DNA of 64,000 bases from Paenibacillus sp. UNC499MF. GTDB lineage: Bacteria > Bacillota > Bacilli > Paenibacillales > NBRC-103111. This document shows positions 25,511-33,863 of the stretch, one piece after another. Below the pieces are notes generated by a model. It made no database searches, had not been told where the DNA came from, and was given only the letters and a program-made list of their open reading frames with translations. The stretch covers positions 180,304-244,303 of the forward strand of contig NZ_FNVF01000005.1 in assembly GCF_900107975.1 (NCBI RefSeq). The letters run 5' to 3'. The translations under genes were made by a program, and so were the position numbers. Position 1 is the stretch's first letter. Every line of letters starts with the position of its first letter.

Positions 25511-27601
25511 CTATAAAAAAGTTTCCGTCAGGACTTCTCCCATCACGGCGATGCCGCGGCCGATCTCCTCCCGGGACAAATGTCCGAAACCGAAACATGC
25601 CGCGGGTCTTTCTCCGCAGCGGACATGCCTCCCCGCGTCCCGCCAGAAAACACCCCGCCCGGCACATGCGGAGGCGAAGCGCCTGTACTCCTCAGCGCCG
25701 CCTTTCCACCAGCCGAAAATATGAAGCCCCGCTTCGCTCGGCATCCATTCGAAAGCGGAATCCAACGCGGTCAGCCCCGAACGCAGCAGGGCGGCTTTCT
25801 CCCCGTATACCCGCTGCATTTTGCGCAGATGGCGCTCGTAGGCACCGCTGTTCATAAAAGAGGCCAGGGCCCGCTGCTCCAGCATCCCTGTCGTCAGCGG
25901 CTCATAATGCTGTTTCGCGCGCCGGAACGGCTCGACGAGAGACGGCGGCAGCACCGCATAGCCCAGGCGCAGGCCCGCGTACATCGTCCGCGAGAACGTG
26001 CCGACGAACAGGACGCGGCCTTCGCGGTCCAGGGCCTTCAGGGGCTCCAGCGGCCGGCCCGCGTAGCGGAACTCGGTGTCGTAGTCATCTTCGATGATGA
26101 CGGCGCCGCGTTCCTTCGCCCAGCGGAGCAGCTCCTGCCTCCGCTGGAGCGGGAGAACCGCCCCGGTCGGAAACTGCCGTCCGGGGGTGACGAACAGCAG
26201 CCGCGCGTTCCACGGCTGCGGGATGATGCCCTGCGCGTCGACGGGCGCATCGACGGCCTTGCCGCCTGCGGCGGAGGCGGCGCGCACGGCGCCGCTGTAC
26301 CCGGGCGATTCGACGACTACCTCGTCGCCCGGGCCTACCAGCAGCTGCATCGTCAGCGCGATCGCCTGCATCGACCCGTTCACGATTGCGACGCAATCGG
26401 GGTCCGCGTCGATGCTTCGCGAGCGCCGCAGATGCAGCGCGATCGCCGAGCGCAGCGAATAATCGCCTTGGGGGTCGCGCAGCGGACCCTCAAGGAAGGC
26501 GGCGCTGCGCACCTGCTCGTGCAGGCAGCGGTTCCAGGCCTGCCGCGGGAAAACCGCACTGTCCGTGCCGGACAGCTCGAAGACGACGGCGTCCGGTACC
26601 GCGGGTATGTGCGGCTCCGCACTCCGGGTGCGGTTGTGCGTTTGGTCCGCCCGCCCGCGGGTGCCTGAATGAGCCGCGGGCTGTACGCCGCTCGCTTGCG
26701 CGCTCCCTGCTCCTGCCCGCTCCACGCCGCCATTGTGCCCTCGCCCAGCAGCGCGTGCACCTGCCTGCTCCACGCCACCATTGTGCTCGCGCCCGGCAGC
26801 GCCTGATCCTGCCTGCTCCACGCCGTCATTGTACTCTCGCCTGGCAGCTCCTGCTCTTGCCTGATCCACGCCGCCATTGTGCTCGCGCCCGGCAGCGGCT
26901 TCACCTGCCTGCTCTACACCGCCATTGTGCTCGCGCCCGCCAGCGCGTGCACCTGCCTGCTCCATGCCGTCATTGTGCTCTCGCCCGGCAGCGCGTGCAC
27001 CTGCCCGCTCCACGCCGCCATTGTGCTCTCGCCTGGCAGCGCCTGATCCTTCCCGCTCCATGCCGCCATTGTACTCTCGCCTGGCAGCTCCTGGTCTTGC
27101 CTGCTCTACACCGCCATTGTGCTCGTGCCCGGCAGCGCCAGCATCCGCGCCTGAATCCGGGTCAGCACCGCCCGGCCTCCGTTCTGCTCCACCGTACTCC
27201 CTCCTCGGGCTATCGTCCTTCTTTCCCGCCCCGTCGCCGCTCTCTTCTTTCCGCCTGCCGCCCCCGCCTCCCGGCTGCATCAAAAAATCCCCCCACGCCG
27301 ACAACAAAAGGGGTTCCTCCGATAGGGAGCCGGTTCCCGCCCCCTGATCGCTCCGGTAAGCAACGAACGTCCCTTTTCCCGGCCTGCCTTCTACGTATCC
27401 TTCGGATATCAGCATCTCATACACTTGCGTAACGAGTCCCCGGGAGATTCCATACACCTCCGCAAGCTCCCGGCTGGAAGGAAGTTTTGAGCCCGATTCC
27501 AGTCTTCCTTCTACTATACTTTCCCGCAGCGCATGGTAGAGGGCGGTATTTTTATGGGGAAACAGTTGTGCATAATGATTAAAAGGGATTAAAATCTTCA
27601 C
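25511..27601 (-). CDS. MocR/GabR-type regulator with expanded repeat linker
   Basis: This 696-residue protein has an N-terminal GntR winged helix (ALYHALRESIVEGRLESGSK, SSRELAEVYGISRGLVTQVY, EGYVEGRPGKGTFV; about residues 15-85) and a C-terminal aminotransferase-I fold (from about residue 360). The GTG at 27601 follows GGAGG by 5 nt; an upstream ATG has no site. Typical family length is 450-490. The excess is a linker of about 270 residues that includes nine 16-residue repeats. At the position where GabR-like proteins have the PLP lysine (normally FSK), this protein reads GTFSRTMYAGLRLGYAVLP, so the aldimine lysine is replaced by Arg. PLP-dependent control may therefore be lost. Divergent from the PrsW fusion gene; targets unknown. 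Confidence 0.88.
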   Translation of the reverse strand: MKILIPFNHYAQLFPHKNTALYHALRESIVEGRLESGSKLPSSRELAEVYGISRGLVTQVYEMLISEGYVEGRPGKGTFVAYRSDQGAGTGSLSEEPLLLSAWGDFLMQPGGGGGRRKEESGDGAGKKDDSPRREYGGAERRPGGADPDSGADAGAAGHEHNGGVEQARPGAARREYNGGMEREGSGAARREHNGGVERAGARAAGREHNDGMEQAGARAGGREHNGGVEQAGEAAAGREHNGGVDQARAGAARREYNDGVEQAGSGAAGREHNGGVEQAGARAAGRGHNGGVERAGAGSAQASGVQPAAHSGTRGRADQTHNRTRSAEPHIPAVPDAVVFELSGTDSAVFPRQAWNRCLHEQVRSAAFLEGPLRDPQGDYSLRSAIALHLRRSRSIDADPDCVAIVNGSMQAIALTMQLLVGPGDEVVVESPGYSGAVRAASAAGGKAVDAPVDAQGIIPQPWNARLLFVTPGRQFPTGAVLPLQRRQELLRWAKERGAVIIEDDYDTEFRYAGRPLEPLKALDREGRVLFVGTFSRTMYAGLRLGYAVLPPSLVEPFRRAKQHYEPLTTGMLEQRALASFMNSGAYERHLRKMQRVYGEKAALLRSGLTALDSAFEWMPSEAGLHIFGWWKGGAEEYRRFASACAGRGVFWRDAGRHVRCGERPAACFGFGHLSREEIGRGIAVMGEVLTETFL
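26702..27133 (-). repeat. Nine-copy 48-bp coding minisatellite
   Basis: Exactly nine 48-bp units lie in frame inside the MocR-like gene. Each encodes a 16-residue variant of AGREHNGGVEQAGARA. Units differ by a few substitutions but have identical length, so copy number can change without breaking the frame. Confidence 0.9.
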
Positions 27602-27975
27602 ATAAACCTCCGCCGAATTACGGTGCAAATAATAAGCCGCCTGTTCTTTTTCTCTGCTTCTTACCATCTCACAGAGCCGTGTTCAAAATCAACGGTATTT
27701 TAGCAGGCCTCCGGCTGCGCATAAGCCGAGTCCCATTCCGGGCGGTCTCTGCGAACTTTTATAGGGGGAAAGCAAAGCCGGGGAGATCTTTCCGCTCCCT
27801 TTTGAGGAAGCCTAAGCCGCTTACCCGTTCGATTAGGCACATTTAAAGCCGCCGCCTCTTTCCCGGGGCTGTTCCGGCAGCGGAGCGAAGCAGGGTTTCC
27901 CGCCCGTCTCATCTCCGGAACCGTAACAGGACAGACGCTAACGGTCTGCAATCGGCGCACAGAAAGGAAAATGAT
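27602..27975. other. 374-nt divergent intergenic region
   Basis: This lies between the MocR-like gene and the PrsW fusion. An imperfect inverted repeat, AGGGGGAAAG near 27765 with CTTTCCGCTCCCT near 27790, is visible. I see no clear promoter, riboswitch or small ORF with a ribosome site. Confidence 0.4.
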
Positions 27976-30219
27976 ATGATTTTGCCTGGTTTGCGTATAA
28001 CCATCCGGACCGCTCGCGACCGGTTTCGTACCCATTGGAAAAAAAGAGCCGCGCAGGCTCCGCGCTTGTTCGCTTTCTACTCGCTTTTATCCTGGCTGGG
28101 CCTGGCCGTCTTATGCCTGTCCCTGCCTTATATGAAAGACAGCCGCACATTGGTTGTGCAGGCATTTGCCTCTTTTTACGTGCTGTGGCAGCTGTGGATC
28201 GTCTGCCGTTCCAAAACCGTCGGCTGGTCCGCGTACGCCGCCTTCTTTATCATCGGCACCTGGATCGTGGCTCCGCTTAACACGCTGTTCATTCAGCTGG
28301 TCTTCCTGCCGTTCGATCCCGCGGTTTACGCCGTCTGGAACGCGTCGCTCGTTTCTCCGCTGACGGAGGAGCTGATGAAGCTGGCCCCTCTGCTCCTGTT
28401 TTTGTGGGGCTCGCGCAAGGCGACTTCGCTCAGTCTGTCCGACTTCGCCCTGATCGGCGGCGCTACCGGTGCCGGACTCCAGTTCCTGGAGGAATACTGG
28501 ATGAGGCTGCATGCCAGTCTGGAGCCGGCCGGCTCCGCGGCGGTTTCGCCCGATAACGCGATGAGCTGGAACCTGTTTCATTTCCTGCCCTCCCTTGAGC
28601 AAGGTCTGGCTTCGCCTTGGACCGGGCACACGGCTGCGACCGCCCTCTGCGCCCTCGGCCTCGGAATCGCCATCCGCCTGCGCAGAGTCATCGGCAAAGC
28701 CGCTTACGCGCTGCCCGTCTTCCTGCTTGTCTGGGTCGCCGCGGATCATGCGGTGCATAACGGAACACAGGCCACCTGGCTGAACGGGTTTCATATGACG
28801 CTCGGAGGCGGCGCTTATACGAAAGCGTTGTTTATCGTGCTGCTGATCGGTGCCGTCGCGTATGATTATGCGGACTTGAACCGCATACGGAAGGGGCTGA
28901 CTTTGCTCCGTTCCGAAAACTTGATCGAACCGTTCCGCGAGCTGTACCGTTCTGTGGATGCGCTGCGGGAAGGCGCCAAACGGTACGTAAGCCTGCTCCG
29001 TTTCTACCGGATCCGGCGCCGTCTGGCCTTCACCCTGCTGTACGGCAAAAAAGACGCCAAACGCAGTCTCGGAACTCTCCAGGATGAGATGAAGACACTG
29101 AACAAGGCGGCTGTTCCCGTTCTGCTTGCGGCCGGCTTCCTGCTGCTGAGCGCCGGAGCCTGGAGCGGCGGACTTGCCGCTGCCGCAGGAACAAGCCCCG
29201 CAGGCAGTGCCTGCGTTTCCTGCCTCTACGCTCCCACCGCGGCTTGGTGGAGCGGGCAGAGTGCCGCCGGGAAAGGCGTGCTTCTGCTGGGCACCGCCTT
29301 CCTGTTCACTTCCTTCTTCCCTCTGTGGGGCGCGGTAAGCGATACGCTGGCGGGCAGCTCCAATGCCCGCCGCAAACACGCCGGCCGGCTGCAGCCCGGC
29401 GAGATTTTGCCGCTGCTCGGCGCGTTTCCTCCGCGTACGGCGGCGGCGGCCGGCCTGCGGCTGCTCCTCGACCGCCTGGCGGGTCTTGCAGCCGGGAAGG
29501 AGCCTTCCGCGCCTGGCGCGCAGACGGCTTCACCTGGCGCGCAGGAGCAGGCTCACGCGGCCAAGGACGCGGAAGCTCCGTCTGCCGCGGAAAGCGCGGC
29601 GGATGCCGATGGCGGCGCTGAGGGTACGGCTGGCGCGGCGCGTGCCGGAGCCGCACCGGAACGCCGGCACCGTTTCACGACGGCGCGCACGCGGCAGACC
29701 GTCCACCGGGGTGAGCAGGCTTATTCTCCTGCCGGAACACGCTACGGAGGCGGGTGGACGGTGAAGGGGCTGCGCAACTGGAACGGCTTCTTGAACGCCG
29801 TCAGCCGGGACCGCTGCACCGTGGTAAGAATGGAGGAACTGCCGGAGAACGGAATCCGCAGAGCCGTCATCAGACGGCAGGGAACGGACCCCGTAACCGG
29901 AGAAACGTTCACCTCCCTGACATACGGCAAAACGTTTTATCCCAGCCATTACAACGATTCGGAAATCGACCGGTTAGGAGAGGACGCGTTGAACAAGGCT
30001 ATTCTTCATAACCGGCTGCAAGCGCAGAACGACCATCGCGGCCGCCTTCAGGCGTATACTTTTAAAGAAGAAGTCGTCGGGCCCGACGGAAAAATCATCG
30101 GGGTTCAAGGCAGAGTCCTCCCCGATGCCGAAGGCAATTTGACGGAAATTAGCGACCATTTCCCTTACAATCACCGCCAGACGGTGTCGTTCCGCACGCT
30201 TGCGGCGGATCAGGATTAA
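27976..30219 (+). CDS. PrsW-type intramembrane metalloprotease fused to a C-terminal effector-like domain
   Basis: This is a 747-residue protein. Residues 30-300 form a multi-span domain with PrsW motifs: PLTEELMKLAP (E131-E132, K135), GLQFLEEYW (E172-E173), TGHTAATALCALGLG (H218) and ADHAVHNG (H258). Two further spans lie near 380-450. An Ala/Gly/Pro-rich linker (about 505-560) leads to a soluble C-terminal domain of about 155 residues (592-747) with conserved-looking blocks NWNGFLNAVSRDRCTVV, TSLTYGKTFYPSHYNDSEID and VVGPDGKIIGVQGRVLPD. The ATG follows AGAAAGGAAAATGAT. B. subtilis PrsW is about 220 residues and activates SigW by cleaving RsiW. The long fusion, linker and following small acidic gene resemble a polymorphic toxin; I do not recognise the C-terminal family. 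Confidence 0.75.
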   Translation: MILPGLRITIRTARDRFRTHWKKRAAQAPRLFAFYSLLSWLGLAVLCLSLPYMKDSRTLVVQAFASFYVLWQLWIVCRSKTVGWSAYAAFFIIGTWIVAPLNTLFIQLVFLPFDPAVYAVWNASLVSPLTEELMKLAPLLLFLWGSRKATSLSLSDFALIGGATGAGLQFLEEYWMRLHASLEPAGSAAVSPDNAMSWNLFHFLPSLEQGLASPWTGHTAATALCALGLGIAIRLRRVIGKAAYALPVFLLVWVAADHAVHNGTQATWLNGFHMTLGGGAYTKALFIVLLIGAVAYDYADLNRIRKGLTLLRSENLIEPFRELYRSVDALREGAKRYVSLLRFYRIRRRLAFTLLYGKKDAKRSLGTLQDEMKTLNKAAVPVLLAAGFLLLSAGAWSGGLAAAAGTSPAGSACVSCLYAPTAAWWSGQSAAGKGVLLLGTAFLFTSFFPLWGAVSDTLAGSSNARRKHAGRLQPGEILPLLGAFPPRTAAAAGLRLLLDRLAGLAAGKEPSAPGAQTASPGAQEQAHAAKDAEAPSAAESAADADGGAEGTAGAARAGAAPERRHRFTTARTRQTVHRGEQAYSPAGTRYGGGWTVKGLRNWNGFLNAVSRDRCTVVRMEELPENGIRRAVIRRQGTDPVTGETFTSLTYGKTFYPSHYNDSEIDRLGEDALNKAILHNRLQAQNDHRGRLQAYTFKEEVVGPDGKIIGVQGRVLPDAEGNLTEISDHFPYNHRQTVSFRTLAADQD

Positions 30220-30298
30220 ATTTTTCCGGTTAGACGTCCGTGTGCCGCTCTTGTATCCGGCGCTGCGGTATGCGGAATGTCCGGAAAGGAGGATACCC

Positions 30299-30625
30299 AT
30301 GGAAGCCAACATGGAGCTGCTGCGGCATTTGGCCCAGATTCACCGTCCCATCGATACGGACGCCGATGATATCTGGCATTACATGATTTTGAATATGGAA
30401 GAGGATGCCCTGGATCCTCCGGCGCTTCAAGCCGTCGCCTCCGCCCTGGAGAGCGAAACGAATCAGGGAATCGGTTTCCGGGAAATTCAGTTCGAGCGTG
30501 TGCTCGAACACCCGGAGCTTGTCGAAATGGAATATTACGAGACGAATCTGGTATGTCCGCGGGAAGCGCTGGCCGCTCACATCCGCAAGGTGCTTTTGCT
30601 GTACGATGCGGGGATGGAAGCCTAG
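30299..30625 (+). CDS. Small acidic protein, candidate immunity partner of the PrsW fusion
   Basis: This 108-residue, strongly acidic protein contains stretches such as RPIDTDADDIWHYMILNMEE and HPELVEMEYYETNLV. The ATG at 30299 follows a perfect AAAGGAGGATACCC; the upstream in-frame extension has no site. It lies 79 nt after the PrsW fusion, on the same strand, with no terminator between and a terminator about 150 nt after. No signal peptide or membrane span. Size, charge and position fit an immunity protein binding the fusion's C-terminal domain; family not recognised. Confidence 0.6.
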   Translation: MEANMELLRHLAQIHRPIDTDADDIWHYMILNMEEDALDPPALQAVASALESETNQGIGFREIQFERVLEHPELVEMEYYETNLVCPREALAAHIRKVLLLYDAGMEA

Positions 30626-30771
30626 CCTGACGCCTCGACCATCCCTATACAAAACAAATTCGACATACCGCAGAATTTGCCGTCGCATGCTTGTATATCA
30701 TTCGGCGTTCTTCTCCTCCCCGCACGTTTTCCGGAGCTTTACTACCGGTTCTTGCGGGTACAAACGGCTTC

Positions 30772-30796
30772 CGGATACCGGGGGCCGTTTTTTTTA
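30772..30796 (+). terminator. Terminator after the candidate immunity gene
   Basis: AAACGGC, inner CCGG/CCGG stem, GGCCGTTT, followed by eight T. Confidence 0.85.
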
Positions 30797-30805
30797 GGTA
30801 ACGCA

Positions 30806-30835
30806 GTGACGCATTCCGGTAAGAAGTGCTATAAT
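30806..30835 (+). promoter_or_regulatory. SigA promoter of the aminotransferase gene
   Basis: GTGACG (30806-30811), an 18-nt spacer and a perfect TATAAT (30830-30835), 45 nt before the ATG at 30880. Confidence 0.65.
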
Positions 30836-30879
30836 AATGGCTAAAATGAATTTCCATAACCCCGGAAGGATGGAGCGGA

Positions 30880-32187
30880 ATGAACCCCCTTGCTAAGCAG
30901 TTGAATGAAACCATCGAAAAAGAAAACGCCTATGTGTACGAGATGTTGTCGTCGCTGGGCAAGCAAATTTATTTCCCGAAAGTCGGCATTTTGAGCCAAT
31001 CGGCCGAGGCTAAAGCGAAAGCCGGTAAATATAATGCCACGATCGGTACTGCCATCGAGAAGGGTCAGCCTATGCACCTGAAGGTCATTCAGGATACGCT
31101 GTCCGCCTATGATCCCAAAGATCTCTACGAATACGCGCCTCCCGCGGGCAAACCCGGTTTGCGTACCGCCTGGCGTAAAAAAATGCTGGAGGAGAATCCG
31201 TCCTTAAGCAACAAAACGTTCGGCAATCCGATCGTGACCAACGCCCTTACACACGGCCTGAGCGTTGCGGCCGACCTGTTCGTGGAAGCGGGGGACCGCG
31301 TCATTATTCCGGATAAAAACTGGGAAAACTACGAGCTCACCTTCGGAATCCGCCGGGGTGCCGAAATCGTGACGTACCCGCTTTACAATGAAGACAACAC
31401 CTTTAACTCCGCAGGACTCCGCGAACGGCTCCTTGCCCAGAAAGAAAAGGGCAAAGCGTTCGTCGTCCTGAATTTCCCGAACAACCCGACGGGATATACA
31501 CCGGGACCGGAAGAAGGACGCCAGATCGTTTCGGTGATCCGCGAAGCCGCGGAAGCGGGCATCAATGTCGTGGCCGTTACCGACGACGCGTATTTCGCCC
31601 TGTTCTTCGAGAATTCCCTGCAGGAATCTCTCTTCGGCCAGCTTGCCGATCTTCACGACCGCGTACTGGCCGTTAAAGTGGACGGCGCTACGAAAGAAGA
31701 ATATGTGTGGGGCTTCCGCGTAGGTTTTATCACTTACGCCGGCAAGAATGAAGCGCTGCTCAGCGCACTGGAGCAGAAAACACTCGGAATTATCAGGGCC
31801 ACGATCTCTTCGTGCTCGCATCCTTCGCAGACGTTTGTCCTGCACGCCTTGAATTCTCCGGAATTCAACGCCCAAAAGCAGGAGAAGTTCGAAATCATGA
31901 AAGGCCGCGCGAACAAAGTGAAAGCACTGCTCGACAGCGGCAAGTACGGAGACTCCTGGGATTACTATCCGTTCAACTCCGGCTACTTCATGTGTCTGAA
32001 GCTGAAAACCGTCGATGCGGAATTGCTCCGCCAGCGCCTCTTGGAAGTATACGGCGTCGGAACAATCGCCCTGAGCGAAACGGATCTGCGCGTCGCCTTC
32101 TCCTGCATCGACGAAGAAAATATCGAGGAGCTGTTTGACCTGATCTATCAAGGAGTACGCGACCTTGAAACGGTTTCCGCGAATTAA
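30880..32187 (+). CDS. PLP-dependent class I/II aminotransferase
   Basis: This 435-residue fold-type I aminotransferase has the PLP ring-stacking region TNALTHGLSVAADLFVEAGD, the Asn/Pro motif VVLNFPNNPTGYTP, the Asp in VVAVTDDAYFAL, the presumed Schiff-base Lys in KVDGATKEEYVWGFRVGF and the carboxylate-binding Arg in LRVAFSCI. The ATG follows GGAAGGATGGAGCGGA. Amino-donor specificity cannot be read from sequence. It is monocistronic, between its own promoter and a strong terminator. Confidence 0.9.
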   Translation: MNPLAKQLNETIEKENAYVYEMLSSLGKQIYFPKVGILSQSAEAKAKAGKYNATIGTAIEKGQPMHLKVIQDTLSAYDPKDLYEYAPPAGKPGLRTAWRKKMLEENPSLSNKTFGNPIVTNALTHGLSVAADLFVEAGDRVIIPDKNWENYELTFGIRRGAEIVTYPLYNEDNTFNSAGLRERLLAQKEKGKAFVVLNFPNNPTGYTPGPEEGRQIVSVIREAAEAGINVVAVTDDAYFALFFENSLQESLFGQLADLHDRVLAVKVDGATKEEYVWGFRVGFITYAGKNEALLSALEQKTLGIIRATISSCSHPSQTFVLHALNSPEFNAQKQEKFEIMKGRANKVKALLDSGKYGDSWDYYPFNSGYFMCLKLKTVDAELLRQRLLEVYGVGTIALSETDLRVAFSCIDEENIEELFDLIYQGVRDLETVSAN

Positions 32188-32209
32188 GCGAAATTTCCTT
32201 GCGATACTC

Positions 32210-32242
32210 AAAAAGCCCGGCTGCTGCAGCCGGGCTTTTTTA
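32210..32242 (+). terminator. Terminator after the aminotransferase gene
   Basis: AAAAGCCCGGCTG and CAGCCGGGCTTTT form a perfect stem with a minimal loop, followed by T. Confidence 0.92.
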
Positions 32243-32356
32243 TCTTATGTGAGGAAGCCGCAGAAGCGATTCCATGCAGATTCATATCGTGCTCCAGGTC
32301 GTGAAAGTCAATGGAGCCGCAAGACGAGGTAACGATCAAGGGGGCGCGGAGCCGGT

Positions 32357-32539
32357 TCACCTCAACGGCACCCACATAGTTCCGTCCCACTGGACCGGCG
32401 TTCCCGCAGCCGTTCCGGCCGCGATTTTAGCCGCGGGCACCCGCACCGTCCTCCCCTCGATCTCCAGCACCGCCGACGTTTCGTCCAGCTCCAGCACGAT
32501 ACCCGGACGCCGGATTTTGCAGCTGCTTTTCTCTTCCAC
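32357..32539 (-). CDS. Small beta-rich hypothetical protein (DUF3006-like outline)
   Basis: This 60-residue product has alternating strands: GIVLELDETSAVLEIEGRTV, then RVPAAKIAAGTAAGTPVQWD. A GTG start at 32539 lies 7 nt after GGAGG. The pattern resembles DUF3006-type small proteins, but that match is weak. It follows the phosphoesterase gene by 197 nt on the same strand. Codon use matches its neighbours. Confidence 0.6.
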   Translation of the reverse strand: MEEKSSCKIRRPGIVLELDETSAVLEIEGRTVRVPAAKIAAGTAAGTPVQWDGTMWVPLR

Positions 32540-32736
32540 TGGCTTTCCTCCATTATCTTGTCATCGTTGCGGCGGCTCCGTCTCCTGTCCAATCGAGAGC
32601 TTTCCGCACCGAGCAAACCTCCCGGCGCGCGGTGCTAGGCGTCACACTATGCCTGCGCCGTACCCTGGGCCCGGTAATTGCCGGCCGCGTGACGAGTTCA
32701 CAGCCGGCAGACGGCGGCCGGACATTACTCCCGCCT

Positions 32737-33507
32737 TCACAGCTCATGGACGGTGACTTCGCTGCGGACCATAAACCGGGCGTTAGGGCCTGCCTGACCG
32801 ATTCCTTTGGAAATATAATAGGTTCCGTAAGAGGTTTGATGCAGGCCTTTCGTAATCCCTCTTGCCGGGAGCTCTCCCTTCCGGATAAACCGGAACAGAA
32901 ACGGCACATGGAACTGCATGCCGTGAAAATGCCCGGCCATCAAGTAAGCAAACGGGCGCTGCAAGCGAAGGACAAGGTTCGGATTGTGGGTCAGCACAAC
33001 GACAGGCTTGCGTGCAGCGACATGCCGGAACGCTTTCCCGATCCGGCTGTGCCCGGTTCCGAGATCATCGATGCCGACGAACTGGAAGGCGCCGAGATCC
33101 GCGGACGAGTTGTTCAGCAGAACAACGCCCGCCTCTTCCAAAATCGCGATAAGCTTCCTCATTCCGGCCGGGTCCAGGCGGTGATCGTGATTGCCGAGAA
33201 CGGCAAACGCCGGAATTCCGCGGGAAGCGACCGCCTTCAGCATCTTTTCAACTTTCGGCAAATGTTTGCTTCTGCGGGTAAAGTCGCCGGTAAGCGCGAT
33301 ATAATCCGGCTTCTCCTCGTCGATCAGCCGAACAAGCCTGCCCGGACGGATTCTCAGCTTTTCAACATGAATATCGCTGATCTGCAAAATTTTAATTCCG
33401 AGCCCGGCGGACACCCTTACGCGCTCAACTTTGAGCCACATGGTGGGGACGATGAAGAAGAGATACGCGCAGGCTGCCGCAAGCAAAAGCCACACAAGTA
33501 CGGTCAT
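32737..33507 (-). CDS. Membrane-anchored calcineurin-like metallophosphoesterase
   Basis: This is about 256 residues. An N-terminal span (VLVWLLLAAACAYLFFIV) precedes a metallophosphoesterase domain with all metal motifs: ISDIH, LTGDF, GNHDH, THNP and AGHFHG. The active site should face outwards, as in the YkuE-type family that acts on the cell surface or on lipid-linked phosphates. The start is uncertain: ATG at 33507 (AGGATGAG upstream) is preferred over ATGs at 33516 and 33546. Substrate unknown. Confidence 0.88.
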   Translation of the reverse strand: MTVLVWLLLAAACAYLFFIVPTMWLKVERVRVSAGLGIKILQISDIHVEKLRIRPGRLVRLIDEEKPDYIALTGDFTRRSKHLPKVEKMLKAVASRGIPAFAVLGNHDHRLDPAGMRKLIAILEEAGVVLLNNSSADLGAFQFVGIDDLGTGHSRIGKAFRHVAARKPVVVLTHNPNLVLRLQRPFAYLMAGHFHGMQFHVPFLFRFIRKGELPARGITKGLHQTSYGTYYISKGIGQAGPNARFMVRSEVTVHEL

Positions 33508-33643
33508 AAATCTCATCCTGTTCCAGATAAAGGTTCCTTCCACCATAAGGCACGCATCCCGCGTTCGTCAAGGTACGGATACCCCGGAAAAGGCATTAAA
33601 ACAAAAGCTCAAATTGTGTCTTTTTTTGTCGAAATTTGATACC

Positions 33644-33672
33644 TTGTACAAATAGGGTCCGGAAGCTATAAT
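33644..33672 (+). promoter_or_regulatory. SigA promoter of the 26-residue peptide transcript
   Basis: TTGTAC (33644-33649), a 17-nt spacer and a perfect TATAAT (33667-33672). The peptide ATG lies 57 nt downstream. Confidence 0.7.
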
Positions 33673-33728
33673 GAGATTACATAATGGCATTTTATACCTA
33701 TTATTTTAAAGGATTGGAGGTAAACGCG

Positions 33729-33809
33729 ATGAAACGCTGGGTTTTTGCTATTGTCACGGTTGCGGCATTGGTTTACTCATCCGGACTGGCTTTTCCTTGG
33801 GGTCCGTGA
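33729..33809 (+). CDS. 26-residue hydrophobic peptide (leader or secreted peptide)
   Basis: This short ORF starts at ATG 33729, 8 nt after GGAGG. The product begins MKRWVFAIVTVAALVY, looks like a signal peptide or a single membrane span, and ends SSGLAFPWGP. A promoter lies upstream, and a terminator begins 12 nt after its stop, before the DUF5317/GGDEF-EAL genes. It could be a leader peptide for attenuation, a small membrane protein, or a precursor of a secreted peptide cut after SGLA. No known family is recognised. Confidence 0.6.
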   Translation: MKRWVFAIVTVAALVYSSGLAFPWGP

Positions 33810-33820
33810 GCCACTTAGAG

Positions 33821-33849
33821 GAACTGGGCTGAGCCTGGTTCTTTTTTTT
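33821..33849 (+). terminator. Terminator/attenuator after the 26-residue peptide
   Basis: GAACTGGGCT pairs with AGCCTGGTTC (two wobbles, single-base loop G) and is followed by eight T. It lies only 14 nt before the next start codon, so read-through would set expression of the downstream operon. Confidence 0.8.
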
Positions 33850-33863
33850 ATTTGGAGGTTAAT

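Noticed and set aside
26702-27133. CRISPR-like array of 48-bp units
   Set aside because: There are no unique spacers; the units are contiguous, coding and in frame with the MocR-like gene.
26386-27432. Long plus-strand ORFs across the MocR linker repeats
   Set aside because: They mirror the 48-bp repeats, are rich in Cys, His, Pro and Arg, and lack a start signal; the minus-strand gene has both domains.
27760-27810. c-di-GMP riboswitch before the PrsW gene
   Set aside because: A few short strings resemble conserved parts, but the order and spacing do not match the class.
27700-28035. Minus-strand 111-codon ORF between MocR and the PrsW fusion
   Set aside because: No ribosome site, no hydrophobic or domain pattern, and it overlaps the fusion gene start.
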